From CAZPZR01 sp964591105 (lineage in GTDB: Bacteria; Bacillota; Clostridia; Lachnospirales; Lachnospiraceae), in contig CAZPZR010000004.1 in the NCBI GenBank assembly GCA_964591105.1, positions 1-60,284 on the forward strand: a DNA stretch of 60,284 nt, read 5' to 3'. Numbering within the stretch: position 1 is the first letter of the stretch; each line of letters starts with the position of its first letter. The notes under the pieces are model-generated. The model was not told the DNA's origin and did no database searches. It saw only the letters and a program-made list of their open reading frames with translations. The position numbers and the translations under genes were made by a program. Below, piece after piece: positions 41,727 through 50,370 of this stretch.

Positions 41727-42982
41727 AGAAGAAACCTGTAACAGGAATGAAAGACATGATGCCTCAGGAAATGGAAGTTCGCGATTACTTGATTCAGTTG
41801 ATCAAAGATACTTACAAGACATTTGGGTTTCAGTCTATGGAGACTCCATGCGTAGAACATATCGAAAACCTTTGCAGCAAGCAGGGCGGAGATAACGAAA
41901 AGTTAATCTTTAAGATTATGAAGCGCGGAGAAAAATTAAAGCTTGAGACAGCGAAAGAAGAGAATGATCTGGTAGATGGAGGACTTCGTTATGATCTGAC
42001 AGTACCACTTGCGAGATATTATGCAAATCATTCCAACGAGCTGCCATCTCCATTTAAGGCACTTCAGATTGGAAATGTATGGAGAGCAGACCGTCCACAG
42101 CGCGGACGTTTCCGTCAGTTTGTACAGTGCGATATTGATATCCTTGGAGAAGGAAGTAACCTTGCAGAGATTGAGTTGATTCTTGCGACAACAGCAATGC
42201 TTGGAAAATTAAACTTCAAGAACTTCACAGTATGTATCAATGACCGTAACATTTTGAAATCTATGGCAGCTTACTGCGGATTTAAAGAAGCAGATTATGA
42301 TGAAGTATTTATTATCTTAGATAAGATGGATAAAATCGGTGCAGAAGGTGTTGCAGCAGAACTTCAGGAGATGGGATATGCAAAAGAAAATGTAGATGCG
42401 TATCTGAATCTTTTTGATGAAGTTGCACAGGATGTAACAGGAATCCGCTATTTGAAAGAAAAACTGGGAGATTTCCTTAGTGATGAAACAGCAGATGGTA
42501 TGGAAATGATTATGTCCAGCGTAGAAGCAGCGAAAGAATGCGAATTTAAGTTAAGCTTCGACCCAACACTTGTAAGAGGACAGTCTTACTATACAGGAAC
42601 AATTTTCGAAGTACGTATGGATGATTTCGGAGGATCTGTTGCTGGTGGTGGACGTTATGATAAGATGATTGGAAAATTCACAGGACAGGATACACCTGCA
42701 TGTGGATTCTCTATTGGATTTGAACGTATTGTAATGCTTCTCCTGGAAAATGGATACGAATTACCAAGCAAGAGTGCAAAGAAAGCATACTTATTAGAAA
42801 AGAAACTTCCAAAAGAAGGTATGTTGAGAGTACTTGCACTTGCGAAAGCAGATCGTGAAGCAGGAAAACAGGTACTGATTGTAAATATGAAGAAAAATAA
42901 GAAATTCCAGAAAGAACAGTTGATGGCAGACGGATACGAAGAAATCGTAGACTGCTACGCAGATTCCTGGGACAAGTTATAG
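41711..42982 (+). CDS. hisS: Histidyl-tRNA synthetase
   Basis: 423 residues, class II aminoacyl-tRNA synthetase that charges tRNA-His. TGMKDMMPQE (about 10-19), the motif 2 region IGNVWRADRPQRGRFRQFVQCDIDILGE (about 117-144), SYYTGTIFEVR and GGGRYDKMIGKF are present. The C-terminal anticodon-binding domain (about 345-423) is complete. It is translationally coupled to hemZ, its ATG at 41711 lying inside the last codons of that gene, with AAAGGGAG before it. A second ATG two codons on is also possible. No T-box leader exists, since no space is left for one. Confidence 0.96.
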   Translation: MAMALKKKPVTGMKDMMPQEMEVRDYLIQLIKDTYKTFGFQSMETPCVEHIENLCSKQGGDNEKLIFKIMKRGEKLKLETAKEENDLVDGGLRYDLTVPLARYYANHSNELPSPFKALQIGNVWRADRPQRGRFRQFVQCDIDILGEGSNLAEIELILATTAMLGKLNFKNFTVCINDRNILKSMAAYCGFKEADYDEVFIILDKMDKIGAEGVAAELQEMGYAKENVDAYLNLFDEVAQDVTGIRYLKEKLGDFLSDETADGMEMIMSSVEAAKECEFKLSFDPTLVRGQSYYTGTIFEVRMDDFGGSVAGGGRYDKMIGKFTGQDTPACGFSIGFERIVMLLLENGYELPSKSAKKAYLLEKKLPKEGMLRVLALAKADREAGKQVLIVNMKKNKKFQKEQLMADGYEEIVDCYADSWDKL

Positions 42983-43021
42983 AAAAAGCAGTAAAAGCAG
43001 GCAGAAAAAGGAGAGAAAAAC

Positions 43022-44812
43022 ATGGCAGAATCAATGCAGGGTTTGAAAAGAACTCATCGATGTGCAGAATTATCCAGCGCAAATGTTGGTGAAACAGTCA
43101 CAATCATGGGATGGGTACAGAAAAATCGTAATAAAGGTGGTCTGGTGTTCGTAGACGTAAGAGACCGCTCCGGAATTATCCAGGTAGTATTTGAAGAAGG
43201 AAAATCAGATGCAGCTTTGATTGAAAAAGCAGCAAAACTTCGTTCAGAATTTGTAGTTGCAATCGTAGGTAAGGTTGAGAAGCGTTCTGGTGCAGTGAAT
43301 GAAAATCTTGCAACAGGTGAAATTGAAGTGATTCCAACAGAACTTCGTATTTTATCTGAATCAGAGACACCACCATTCCCAATTGAAGAAAATTCTAAGA
43401 CAAAAGAAGAACTTCGTTTGAAATATCGTTACTTAGACTTGAGAAGACCAGATCTTCAGAAGAATCTGATTATGAGAAGTAAAGTGGCAACACTGACACG
43501 TCAGTTCCTTGCAGAAGAAGGATTCCTTGAAATTGAGACACCATTCTTAATTAAGAGTACACCAGAAGGAGCAAGAGACTATCTTGTACCAAGCCGTGTA
43601 CATCCAGGGGATTTTTATGCACTTCCACAGTCACCTCAGATTTTCAAACAGCTTCTGATGTGCTCTGGATACGATCGTTATTTCCAGATTGCAAAATGTT
43701 TCCGTGACGAAGACCTTCGTGCAGACCGTCAGCCAGAATTTACACAGATCGATATGGAGCTTTCATTCGTAGATGTAGATGATGTTATCAGTGTAAATGA
43801 ACGACTTCTTGCAAAATTATTTAAAGAAGTATTAGATATTGATGTAGAACTTCCAATTCAGAGAATGACATGGCAGGAAGCAATGGATCGTTTTGGTTCT
43901 GACAAGCCAGATATTCGTTTTGGAATGGAACTTCAGAATGTGACAGATGTTGTAAAAGATTGCGAATTCGTTGTATTTAAGAACGCAATTGAAAATGGTG
44001 GAACTGTTCGTGGTATTAATGCAAAAGGACAGGGAAGCATGCCACGTAAGAAAATAGATAAATTAGTTGCATTTGCGAAAGATTATGGTGCAAAAGGACT
44101 TGCATATATTGCAATTCAGGAAGATGGTACTGTGAAATCTTCTTTCAGCAAATTTATGACAGAAGAAGAAATGAAAGCACTTATCGAAGCTATGGGCGGA
44201 GAAAATGGAGACTTACTTCTCTTTGCAGCAGATAAGAATACAGTTGTATGGGCAGTTCTTGGTGCACTTCGTCTGGAACTTGCTCGTCAGATGGAACTTC
44301 TGGATAAGAATGAATACAAATTCCTCTGGATTACAGAATTCCCACTTCTTGAGTGGAACGAAGAACAGAATCGTTACACAGCAATGCATCATCCATTTAC
44401 AATGCCAATGGATGAAGACCTTCAGTACATTGATACAGATCCAGGACGTGTACGTGCAAAAGCATATGATATTACATTGAATGGTAATGAAATCGGTGGA
44501 GGAAGTGTTCGAATCTTTAATCCTGAAATTCAGAGCAAGATGTTCGAAGTACTTGGATTCACACCAGAACAGGCACAAGAACAGTTCGGATTCCTTCTGA
44601 GTGCGTTTAAGTATGGGGTACCACCTCACGCAGGACTTGCTTATGGACTTGACCGTCTTGTAATGTTGATGGCAAAAGAAGATAGCATTCGTGATGTAAT
44701 TGCATTCCCGAAAGTGAAAGATGCATCTGACCTTATGACAGAAGCACCGGCAGCAGTAGATGTAAAACAGCTGGATGAATTGGGACTTGAAATTAAGAAA
44801 ATGGAAGAATAA
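43022..44812 (+). CDS. aspS: Aspartyl-tRNA synthetase (bacterial type)
   Basis: 596 residues, charging tRNA-Asp. The N-terminal OB-fold anticodon domain has GWVQKNRNKGGLVFVDVRDRSG (spelled in part). The catalytic core contains KYRYLDLRR, RDYLVPSR, QSPQIFKQLLM and FRDEDLRADRQPEFTQIDME. A GAD insertion (about 300-400) marks the bacterial form. GLDRLVMLM closes motif 3. It lies 39 bp after hisS, with AAAGGAG before the ATG, and a strong terminator follows. The hisS-aspS order is conserved in Firmicutes. The long form typical for bacteria, with no GatCAB-dependent truncation, is seen. Confidence 0.97.
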   Translation: MAESMQGLKRTHRCAELSSANVGETVTIMGWVQKNRNKGGLVFVDVRDRSGIIQVVFEEGKSDAALIEKAAKLRSEFVVAIVGKVEKRSGAVNENLATGEIEVIPTELRILSESETPPFPIEENSKTKEELRLKYRYLDLRRPDLQKNLIMRSKVATLTRQFLAEEGFLEIETPFLIKSTPEGARDYLVPSRVHPGDFYALPQSPQIFKQLLMCSGYDRYFQIAKCFRDEDLRADRQPEFTQIDMELSFVDVDDVISVNERLLAKLFKEVLDIDVELPIQRMTWQEAMDRFGSDKPDIRFGMELQNVTDVVKDCEFVVFKNAIENGGTVRGINAKGQGSMPRKKIDKLVAFAKDYGAKGLAYIAIQEDGTVKSSFSKFMTEEEMKALIEAMGGENGDLLLFAADKNTVVWAVLGALRLELARQMELLDKNEYKFLWITEFPLLEWNEEQNRYTAMHHPFTMPMDEDLQYIDTDPGRVRAKAYDITLNGNEIGGGSVRIFNPEIQSKMFEVLGFTPEQAQEQFGFLLSAFKYGVPPHAGLAYGLDRLVMLMAKEDSIRDVIAFPKVKDASDLMTEAPAAVDVKQLDELGLEIKKMEE

Positions 44813-44830
44813 AGAAATAAGATTTATAAA

Positions 44831-44856
44831 GGAGATGGGGCGACCCATCTCCTTTT
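44831..44856 (+). terminator. Intrinsic terminator after aspS
   Basis: GGAGATGGG (44831-44839) pairs with CCCATCTCC (44844-44852) around GCGA, followed by TTTT. Confidence 0.9.
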
Positions 44857-44870
44857 AAAGACTTTTGAAA

Positions 44871-44902
44871 ATAAAAAAGACTTCTCAAAATTGAGAAGTC
44901 TT
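44871..44902 (-). terminator. Intrinsic terminator of tRNA-Gly (minus strand)
   Basis: On the minus strand AAGACTTCTC and GAGAAGTCTT pair around a short A/T loop and run into TTTTTATTTTC. It lies just 3' of the tRNA gene. Confidence 0.88.
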
Positions 44903-44905
44903 AAG

Positions 44906-44978
44906 AGCGACAGACGGGGTTCGAACCCGCGACCCCAACCTTGGCAAGGTTGTACTCTACCAGCTGAGCCACTGTCGC
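44906..44978 (-). tRNA. tRNA-Gly (GCC anticodon)
   Basis: 73 bases on the minus strand. The acceptor arms GCGACAG and CTGTCGC pair perfectly, and the D-arm segment GCTCAGCTGGTAGAGT is standard. The anticodon stem-loop CAACC-TTGCCAA-GGTTG gives anticodon GCC, reading GGC and GGU. The T-arm GCGGG-TTCGAAC-CCCGT is canonical. The discriminator base is T, and CCA is not encoded. A perfect promoter and a terminator flank it. Confidence 0.95.
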
Positions 44979-45008
44979 ATTTGTTATGTGTTCCTCAGAA
45001 CAATACTT

Positions 45009-45037
45009 ATTATATACAAGAGGGATGATCTTGTCAA
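45009..45037 (-). promoter_or_regulatory. Consensus sigma-A promoter of tRNA-Gly (minus strand)
   Basis: TTGACA (45037-45032 on the minus strand), 17-bp spacer, TATAAT (45014-45009), 31 bp upstream of the tRNA 5' end. Both hexamers match the consensus exactly. Confidence 0.92.
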
Positions 45038-45151
45038 CTAATTTTTATAAATTTTTAAAAAAATTTGAAAAGTTTTGACAATATATACAACATGAAGTCC
45101 TAGAAAAACAAATTTAGATGTGTTAAACTAATGAATGAAGGAGTGAAAGAA

Positions 45152-46522
45152 ATGAGTCAAAATCTATTAGGTACAGAAAAGATTGGCAAATTAATTGCCA
45201 AGTTTGCAATACCAGCAATTATCAGTATGCTGGTTAGTTCTTTATACAACATTGTTGACCAAATTTTTATTGGTCAAGGAGTCGGGATGCTTGGGAATGC
45301 CGCAACGAATATTGCATTTCCAATTTCAACATTTTGTTCGGCAACTGCATTATTCCTTGGGATTGGAAGCGCGTCTAACTACAATCTGGAGACGGGAGCA
45401 GGCAACGAGAAGAAAGCAGTAGAAATTGCAGGCTGTGGACTTGCATCATTGGCAATCAGTGGAATTGCGATTGCAGTGATTGTGTTGGTATTCCTAAATC
45501 CGCTGTTACATCTCTTTGGAGTGACAGAGGAAATTTTACCATATTCTCAAGATTATGCAGGAATTACAGCGATTGGAATTCCATTTTTCGTATTGACAAC
45601 GGGAGGTAACCATCTGATTCGTGCAGATAGAAGTCCGACATATTCTATGACTTGTATGTTGCTTGGAGCGATTATTAACACAATCTTAGATCCGCTGTTT
45701 ATTTTCGTATTCCATTGGGGCATACAGGGAGCAGCATGGGCAACGGTAATAGGACAGGTTGCATCCGGTGTTATGGTCATCGTATATTTCGCAAAAATTC
45801 GAAAGATGGACTTGAAGAAGGAGATGCTTCGACCAAGACTTTCCTATCTGAAAATGATTGGTTCACTAGGAATTGCTTCTTGTGTGAATCAGATAGCAAT
45901 TGCACTTGTTCAGATCATTATGAACAATACGCTGCGTCATTATGGGGCGATGTCAGGCTATGGAGCAGACATTCCATTGGCATGTGTTGGTGTGATTTCT
46001 AAGGTAAATATGGTGTTTATATCCATTTGTATTGGAATTTCCCAAGGATGCCAGCCAATCTGGGGATTCAACTATGGAGCGAAGAAATATGACCGTGTGC
46101 TAAAAACTTACAAAACAGCATTTACCCTCTGCATGACATTGGGGATTGTGTGCTTTATCTGTTTCCAGTTTTTTTCAAGACAAATTGTGTCAATCTTCGG
46201 AACTGGAAGCGAAGAATATTTTCAGTTTGCAATGATGTATTTCAGGATTTTTATGTTCTGTACTTTTGTAAACGGAATTCAGCCAATGTCATCCGGATTC
46301 TTTACATCCATAGGGAAGGCAACTCGAGGGATGGTAATCTCTTTGACACGACAAGTGATTTTCCTGATTCCACTGGTTATTATTTTCCCTTTATTTTTGG
46401 GAATCGATGGCGTGATGTTTGCAGGTCCGATTGCAGATGGTGCAGCCGCAATGGTTGCAATCACTTTGGCATTCCGCGAGCTGGGACGTATGAAAAAGCT
46501 TGAGGAAGCTAAGGAAATGTGA
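45152..46522 (+). CDS. MATE-family multidrug/cation exporter
   Basis: 456 residues from ATG 45152 (MSQNLLGTEKIGKLI), which has GAAGGAG 7-10 bases upstream. An ATG 21 bases earlier would sit before that ribosome site. About twelve membrane helices form two halves. Each half has a MATE-like start, e.g. IGKLIAKFAIPAIISMLVSSLYNIVDQIFIG (positions about 9-39, partly spelled), and QGCQPIWGFNYGAKKYDRV near the second half is the usual family motif. It exports organic cations or drugs using sodium or protons. Substrates cannot be told. It is divergent from tRNA-Gly and upstream of the THF riboswitch. Confidence 0.9.
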   Translation: MSQNLLGTEKIGKLIAKFAIPAIISMLVSSLYNIVDQIFIGQGVGMLGNAATNIAFPISTFCSATALFLGIGSASNYNLETGAGNEKKAVEIAGCGLASLAISGIAIAVIVLVFLNPLLHLFGVTEEILPYSQDYAGITAIGIPFFVLTTGGNHLIRADRSPTYSMTCMLLGAIINTILDPLFIFVFHWGIQGAAWATVIGQVASGVMVIVYFAKIRKMDLKKEMLRPRLSYLKMIGSLGIASCVNQIAIALVQIIMNNTLRHYGAMSGYGADIPLACVGVISKVNMVFISICIGISQGCQPIWGFNYGAKKYDRVLKTYKTAFTLCMTLGIVCFICFQFFSRQIVSIFGTGSEEYFQFAMMYFRIFMFCTFVNGIQPMSSGFFTSIGKATRGMVISLTRQVIFLIPLVIIFPLFLGIDGVMFAGPIADGAAAMVAITLAFRELGRMKKLEEAKEM

Positions 46523-46548
46523 TAGAATTAAATGATAATAAAATAAAG

Positions 46549-46654
46549 AGAGCAGAGTAGGAGTGTGCGCGTTAAGTGTTGACCAGACGGGGAGTTGCTG
46601 GTTGGACGAAAGACTAGAAAGATCTGCGGTGCATAATCCGCATCCCGCTGCTAC
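46549..46654 (+). ncRNA. Tetrahydrofolate (THF) riboswitch
   Basis: A folded RNA leader with the conserved blocks of the THF riboswitch: GCGCGTTAAGTGTTGACC (46567-46584) in the 5' half, then GCGGTGCATAATCCGCATCCCG in the 3' half. P1 is formed by AGCAG (46551-46555) and CTGCT (46648-46652). It lies upstream of folT, the known regulatory partner of this class in Firmicutes. The alternative element is GTAGC (46682-46686), which can pair either with GCTAC (46650-46654) at the P1 3' side or with CTAC (46695-46698) next to the folT ribosome site. Confidence 0.9.
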
Positions 46655-46681
46655 ACATAGACAGAAGATACCTGCTTATGC

Positions 46682-46709
46682 GTAGCTTTAAGGACTACTG
46701 CAAAGGAGG
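46682..46709 (+). promoter_or_regulatory. Expression platform and ribosome site of folT
   Basis: GTAG (46682-46685) can pair with CTAC (46695-46698), extended by TGC and GCA, next to AAGGAGG (46703-46709). It can also pair with GCTAC of the riboswitch 3' edge. No T run follows, so translational control is more likely than termination. Confidence 0.5.
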
Positions 46710-46717
46710 TATTTTTT

Positions 46718-47275
46718 ATGAAAAAAATAAAAGCACTTTTTGCGGATTCCTTTCAGGAATTGAAAGAAGTCCGCACGTTGGCGATGGCTGCAATGTTATT
46801 GGCAATTGCAGTGGTACTTGGATTTTATACGGTTCAAGTTACGGAGTCGTTGAAAATTGGATTCGCATACTTGCCGAATGAATTGGCAGGGATGATGTTT
46901 GGACCAACGGTAGGCGCAATCGTAGGAGGAACAGCAGATGTGCTGAAGTTTTTGGTGAATCCGACAGGACCATATTTCCCAGGATTTACAATCAGCGGCA
47001 TTTGCGGAGGCCTGATTTACGGCTGCGTGCTTTATAAAAAGCCGCTGCAGCTTTGGAGAGTGATTCTTGCCAATGGGCTTGTGACATTGCTTGTAAATCT
47101 GGGACTCAACACCTATTGGGTGTCATTGTTATATGGGAATGCATTTCTCGTATTATTGCCAGCGAGATTTGTAAAGCAGATTGTGATGCTTCCGATGGAA
47201 GTGATTTTGTTTTATTTTGTGGCTAAAATTTTATCAAAAGCAAAAGTGTTTGCCATGCTTCGTGGGACAGTTTAA
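46718..47275 (+). CDS. folT: Folate ECF transporter substrate-binding subunit FolT
   Basis: 185 residues with about six membrane helices and a short basic N-terminus. It is the S component of an energy-coupling-factor transporter that takes up folate, using shared EcfA and EcfT subunits encoded elsewhere. IGFAYLPNELAGMMFGPTVGAIVGGTADVLKF (positions about 47-78, partly spelled) and FPGFTISGICGGLIYG are the S-component segments that match the family. The THF riboswitch immediately upstream fixes the ligand class. It heads a run folT - marR - thyA - folA, all on one strand with gaps of 17-20 bp. Confidence 0.92.
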   Translation: MKKIKALFADSFQELKEVRTLAMAAMLLAIAVVLGFYTVQVTESLKIGFAYLPNELAGMMFGPTVGAIVGGTADVLKFLVNPTGPYFPGFTISGICGGLIYGCVLYKKPLQLWRVILANGLVTLLVNLGLNTYWVSLLYGNAFLVLLPARFVKQIVMLPMEVILFYFVAKILSKAKVFAMLRGTV

Positions 47276-47295
47276 AAGAACAGGAGAGAAAGAAC

Positions 47296-47724
47296 ATGCA
47301 GGAGAGGATGCCAATTGGCTTTATGTTTAAACAGATTAACACAATTTACGAGAAGGAACTTAACAAACAGTTGCGTACTCTTGGCATTACATCGTCTCAA
47401 TGTGCAGTGTTAGATTACTTGTTTACCAGCGATGATGACGTGACTCAAAGAGATATCGAAAAGGCATTAAACCTGAAGAATCCTACGGTAACAGGTCTTT
47501 TGAAACGATTGGATGAAAAAGGATTTATCCTGATCGTACCAAGTAATAAGGACCGAAGATGCAAAAACATTTATCCGACAGCGAAGGCATATGACATTCA
47601 GAAAAGAATGGAAAATGATCGAAAAAAACTGGATAAGATGCTGACAATTGGTATGAATAAAAAAGAAGTGGCAGCATTGGAAAAGATGCTGGCACGTGTA
47701 CTATACAATATTGAGGAACCATAG
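47296..47724 (+). CDS. MarR-family transcriptional regulator
   Basis: 142 residues. The winged helix-turn-helix is visible: TQRDIEKALNLKNPTVTGLLKRLDEKGFI (about 53-81) followed by a wing with SNKDRRCKNIYPT (about 85-97). The N-terminal helix is ELNKQLRTLGITSSQCAVLDYL, and a C-terminal helix should form the dimer. The ligand is unknown. It lies 20 bp after folT and 18 bp before thyA, with GGAGAG as its ribosome site, so it is very probably transcribed under control of the THF riboswitch. That makes it a candidate regulator of folate-linked genes. Confidence 0.92.
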   Translation: MQERMPIGFMFKQINTIYEKELNKQLRTLGITSSQCAVLDYLFTSDDDVTQRDIEKALNLKNPTVTGLLKRLDEKGFILIVPSNKDRRCKNIYPTAKAYDIQKRMENDRKKLDKMLTIGMNKKEVAALEKMLARVLYNIEEP

Positions 47725-47742
47725 GATTGGAGGAATAGACAG

Positions 47743-48591
47743 ATGAGTTATGCAGATAAAGTATTTATCGATATGTGCAGAGACATTATCGATCATGGAA
47801 CAGATACACAGGGAGAGAAGGTTCGTCCAAAGTGGGAAGATGGAACACCAGCTTATACGATCAAGAAGTTTGGTGTGGTGAATCGTTATGACCTTTCCAA
47901 GGAATTCCCAGCATTGACCCTTCGAAAGACAGGAATCAAGAGCTGTACGGATGAACTTCTGTGGATTTGGCAGAGAAAGTCCAACAATATTCATGATTTG
48001 AAACCACATATTTGGGACAGTTGGGCTGACGAGGATGGCTCCATTGGAAAGGCATATGGTTATCAGATGCAGGTGAAACATCAGTATAAAGAAGGTATGT
48101 TTGACCAGGTGGACCGAGTGTTATATGATTTGAAGCATAATCCATATAGTCGTCGAATTATGACCAATATTTATGTACATCAAGATCTTCATGAAATGAA
48201 TCTTTATCCATGTGCATATAGTATGACCTTTAATGTAACAAAGAAACCAGGACATGAGAAATTGACGTTGAATGGAATTTTGAATCAGCGTTCGAACGAT
48301 GTTTTGGCTGCAAATAACTGGAATGTGTGTCAGTATGCAGTATTGCTCCACATGTTTGCACAGGTAAGCGATATGGAAGTAGGAGAGTTTGTGCATGTAA
48401 TTGCGGATGCACATATTTATGACAGACATGTGCCGATGATTGAGGAATTGATCAGTCGTGAGCCATTGCCAGCTCCTAAGTTCTGGCTGAACCCAGAAGT
48501 GAAGGACTTCTATGAGTTTACAACGGATGATGTGAAGCTGATTGATTACGAGACACATGAGCAGATTACAGGAATACCTGTTGCAATTTAG
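47743..48591 (+). CDS. thyA: Thymidylate synthase
   Basis: 282 residues. It makes dTMP from dUMP with methylene-tetrahydrofolate. The catalytic cysteine C157 lies in LYPCAYSM, R183 in QRSND, and the N-terminal RKTGIKSCTDELLWIWQ region is the folate/dUMP side. The segment NDVLAANNWNVCQYAVL replaces the more common D-LG-PFN-Y stretch of well-studied ThyA, so this is a divergent but still complete member. The length is normal. It uses the folate cofactor and releases dihydrofolate, which folA, 18 bp downstream, reduces again. Confidence 0.93.
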   Translation: MSYADKVFIDMCRDIIDHGTDTQGEKVRPKWEDGTPAYTIKKFGVVNRYDLSKEFPALTLRKTGIKSCTDELLWIWQRKSNNIHDLKPHIWDSWADEDGSIGKAYGYQMQVKHQYKEGMFDQVDRVLYDLKHNPYSRRIMTNIYVHQDLHEMNLYPCAYSMTFNVTKKPGHEKLTLNGILNQRSNDVLAANNWNVCQYAVLLHMFAQVSDMEVGEFVHVIADAHIYDRHVPMIEELISREPLPAPKFWLNPEVKDFYEFTTDDVKLIDYETHEQITGIPVAI

Positions 48592-48608
48592 AAAGGAAGT
48601 AGAGTACT

Positions 48609-49100
48609 ATGAATTTAATCGTAGCAGTAGATAAAAATTGGGCGATTGGTCTTGGCAACCAGTTGCTGGTAAGTATCCCGCAGGATATGAAATTCTTCCG
48701 TCAGACAACACAGGGAAAAGTTGTTGCTATGGGAAGAAAGACTTTGGAAAGTTTTCCGGGAGGACAGCCACTTAAGAATCGTGTCAACGTGGTGTTGACA
48801 ACGGATAAGAATTATCCGACGAAGGGTGTAACTCTGGTACATTCTATCGAAGATATGGTAGAAGAATTAAAGAAATATGAGGATGAAGATGTATACGTGA
48901 TTGGCGGAGAGACCATTTACAGACAGCTTCTTCCATACTGCAAGAAAGCGTATATTACGAAAATTGATCATGCTTACCACGCAGATACATTTTTCCCTAA
49001 TTTGGACGAAGATCCAGATTGGGAAATGACACAGATCAGCGATGAGCAGACATATTTTGATTTGGAATATGTGTTTACAATTTATGAAAGAAAGAACTAA
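48609..49100 (+). CDS. folA: Dihydrofolate reductase
   Basis: 163 residues, the usual size. It reduces dihydrofolate to tetrahydrofolate with NADPH. The N-terminus MNLIVAVDKNWAIGLGNQLL (the last residue before the substrate aspartate/glutamate helix) and VAMGRKTLESFPGGQPLKNRVNVVL contain the NADPH side. VYVIGGETIYRQLL (about 95-108) is the second nucleotide-binding segment. It is the last gene of the thyA pair, regenerating the cofactor used upstream. AAGGAAGTAGAG precedes the ATG. The set folT - thyA - folA forms a thymidylate/folate cycle unit. Confidence 0.96.
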   Translation: MNLIVAVDKNWAIGLGNQLLVSIPQDMKFFRQTTQGKVVAMGRKTLESFPGGQPLKNRVNVVLTTDKNYPTKGVTLVHSIEDMVEELKKYEDEDVYVIGGETIYRQLLPYCKKAYITKIDHAYHADTFFPNLDEDPDWEMTQISDEQTYFDLEYVFTIYERKN

Positions 49101-49122
49101 AGAAGGTAATTGAGAGTAATTT

Positions 49123-50316
49123 ATGAGAATTTTGAGTATATCAGCGCAGAAGCCAAGTAGTACAGGCAGTGGTGTTTATTTGACAGAACTGGTGAAGACT
49201 TTGGCGGTGCAGGGACACGAACAGGCAGTAGTTGCAGGGGTCTACGAAGATGATGTGGTAGAATTTCCAGAAGGTGTTGGATTTTACCCAGTATATTTTC
49301 AGACGGAGCAGCTTCCTTACCCGATCGTAGGAATGTCGGATGAGATGCCCTACACAAGTACACGATATTGTGATATGACACCGGAAATGGTCGAACAGTT
49401 CCGAAATGCTTTTCTAAAAGTATTGGAGCCATTGGTTCGAGAATTTCAGCCAGACGTAATCCTGAGTCATCACTTGTATCTGCTGACGGCAATTGTCCGA
49501 GATACATTTCCAAAATGTAAAGTTTATGGCTTCTGCCATAATACAGACCTGCGTCAGATGATTAAGACAGACTTGGAACGTGATTTTATCGCAGAAGCAG
49601 TTCGAAAACTGGATAAGATCTTCGTACCACAGACTGCACAGCAGAAGGGTGTGCGAAAGGTTTATGATGTAAATCCAGAGATAATTGAGATGCTTGGAAT
49701 GGGATATAACAGCCAGGTATTTCGCGTGACAGGTGAGAAGACACAAGATGGATGCACAAGGATTATCTTTGCAGGTAAGATTGCAGAGAAGAAAGGTGTC
49801 ATGAGCCTGATCCGAAGTCTGGAATATCTGAAAGCAGATCCGAAGAAAGTACAGATTTATCTGGCAGGAAGCGCAGGAAATGAAATTGAATATCAGGAGA
49901 TTCACCGCATGGCGGGAAAATCTAGATATGAGATTCAGTTTTTGGGACGCTTGAATCAGGAACAGCTTGCAGAATATTATAATAAGTGTGATATTTTTGT
50001 ACTGCCATCCTTTTTTGAAGGAATTCCACTTACGGTAATTGAAGCGTTGGCATGTGGAGACCGTGTGGTTCTTACAAGCCTTCCGGGAATTCCAGAATGG
50101 CTGACAGAAAATGTGACAGGTGCAGATATTCGATATGTAGATCTTCCGACGATGATCAATGCGGATGAACCATTGGAAGAGGAACTGCCGGATTTTGAAA
50201 AGCGACTTGCCAAGGCATTGGATGAGAGTATTCGTTGTCCGCAGAATGGGCAGGCAGATACCAGTCGAATTTCATGGGACAATATTGCACGAAATGTCAT
50301 AGGTGTTCAGGGATAG
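49123..50316 (+). CDS. Glycosyltransferase family 4-like protein
   Basis: 397 residues with a GT-B fold of two Rossmann-like domains. The C-terminal domain holds the family-4 pattern: IIFAGKIAEKKGVMSLIRSL (about 211-230), IQFLGRLNQEQLAEYYNKCDIFVLPSFFEGIPLTVIEALACG (about 270-310, here partly spelled) with the E-x7-E type segment EGIPLTVIE. It uses a nucleotide sugar as donor and an unknown acceptor. There is no signal peptide or membrane anchor. It follows folA by 22 bp, with GGTAATTGAG as a weak ribosome site, so it may be carried by read-through of the folate operon although no functional link is evident. Confidence 0.85.
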   Translation: MRILSISAQKPSSTGSGVYLTELVKTLAVQGHEQAVVAGVYEDDVVEFPEGVGFYPVYFQTEQLPYPIVGMSDEMPYTSTRYCDMTPEMVEQFRNAFLKVLEPLVREFQPDVILSHHLYLLTAIVRDTFPKCKVYGFCHNTDLRQMIKTDLERDFIAEAVRKLDKIFVPQTAQQKGVRKVYDVNPEIIEMLGMGYNSQVFRVTGEKTQDGCTRIIFAGKIAEKKGVMSLIRSLEYLKADPKKVQIYLAGSAGNEIEYQEIHRMAGKSRYEIQFLGRLNQEQLAEYYNKCDIFVLPSFFEGIPLTVIEALACGDRVVLTSLPGIPEWLTENVTGADIRYVDLPTMINADEPLEEELPDFEKRLAKALDESIRCPQNGQADTSRISWDNIARNVIGVQG

Positions 50317-50319
50317 TAG

Positions 50320-50350
50320 TTGATATTTACTTCTATAACAGCTTTATAAA
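50320..50350 (+). promoter_or_regulatory. Possible promoter of ilvB-ilvN
   Basis: TTGATA (50320-50325) followed 17-19 bp on by overlapping TTTATA/TATAAA (50343-50350), about 20 bp before the ilvB ATG. No T-box or leader peptide is visible in the 54-bp gap. Confidence 0.4.
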
Positions 50351-50370
50351 ATATAACAGGAGGGATAGAA

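Noticed and set aside
44213..44848. Long minus-strand open frame (211 codons) opposite aspS, and similar long frames opposite pepV, mfd and the beta-CASP gene
   Set aside because: They are fixed shadows of the real genes. They lack ribosome sites, have cysteine-, phenylalanine- and histidine-rich composition and match no family.
50317..50370. T-box or leader peptide before ilvB, and leaders before hisS and aspS
   Set aside because: The gaps are too short (54 bp, an overlap and 39 bp) and no T-box core is present.
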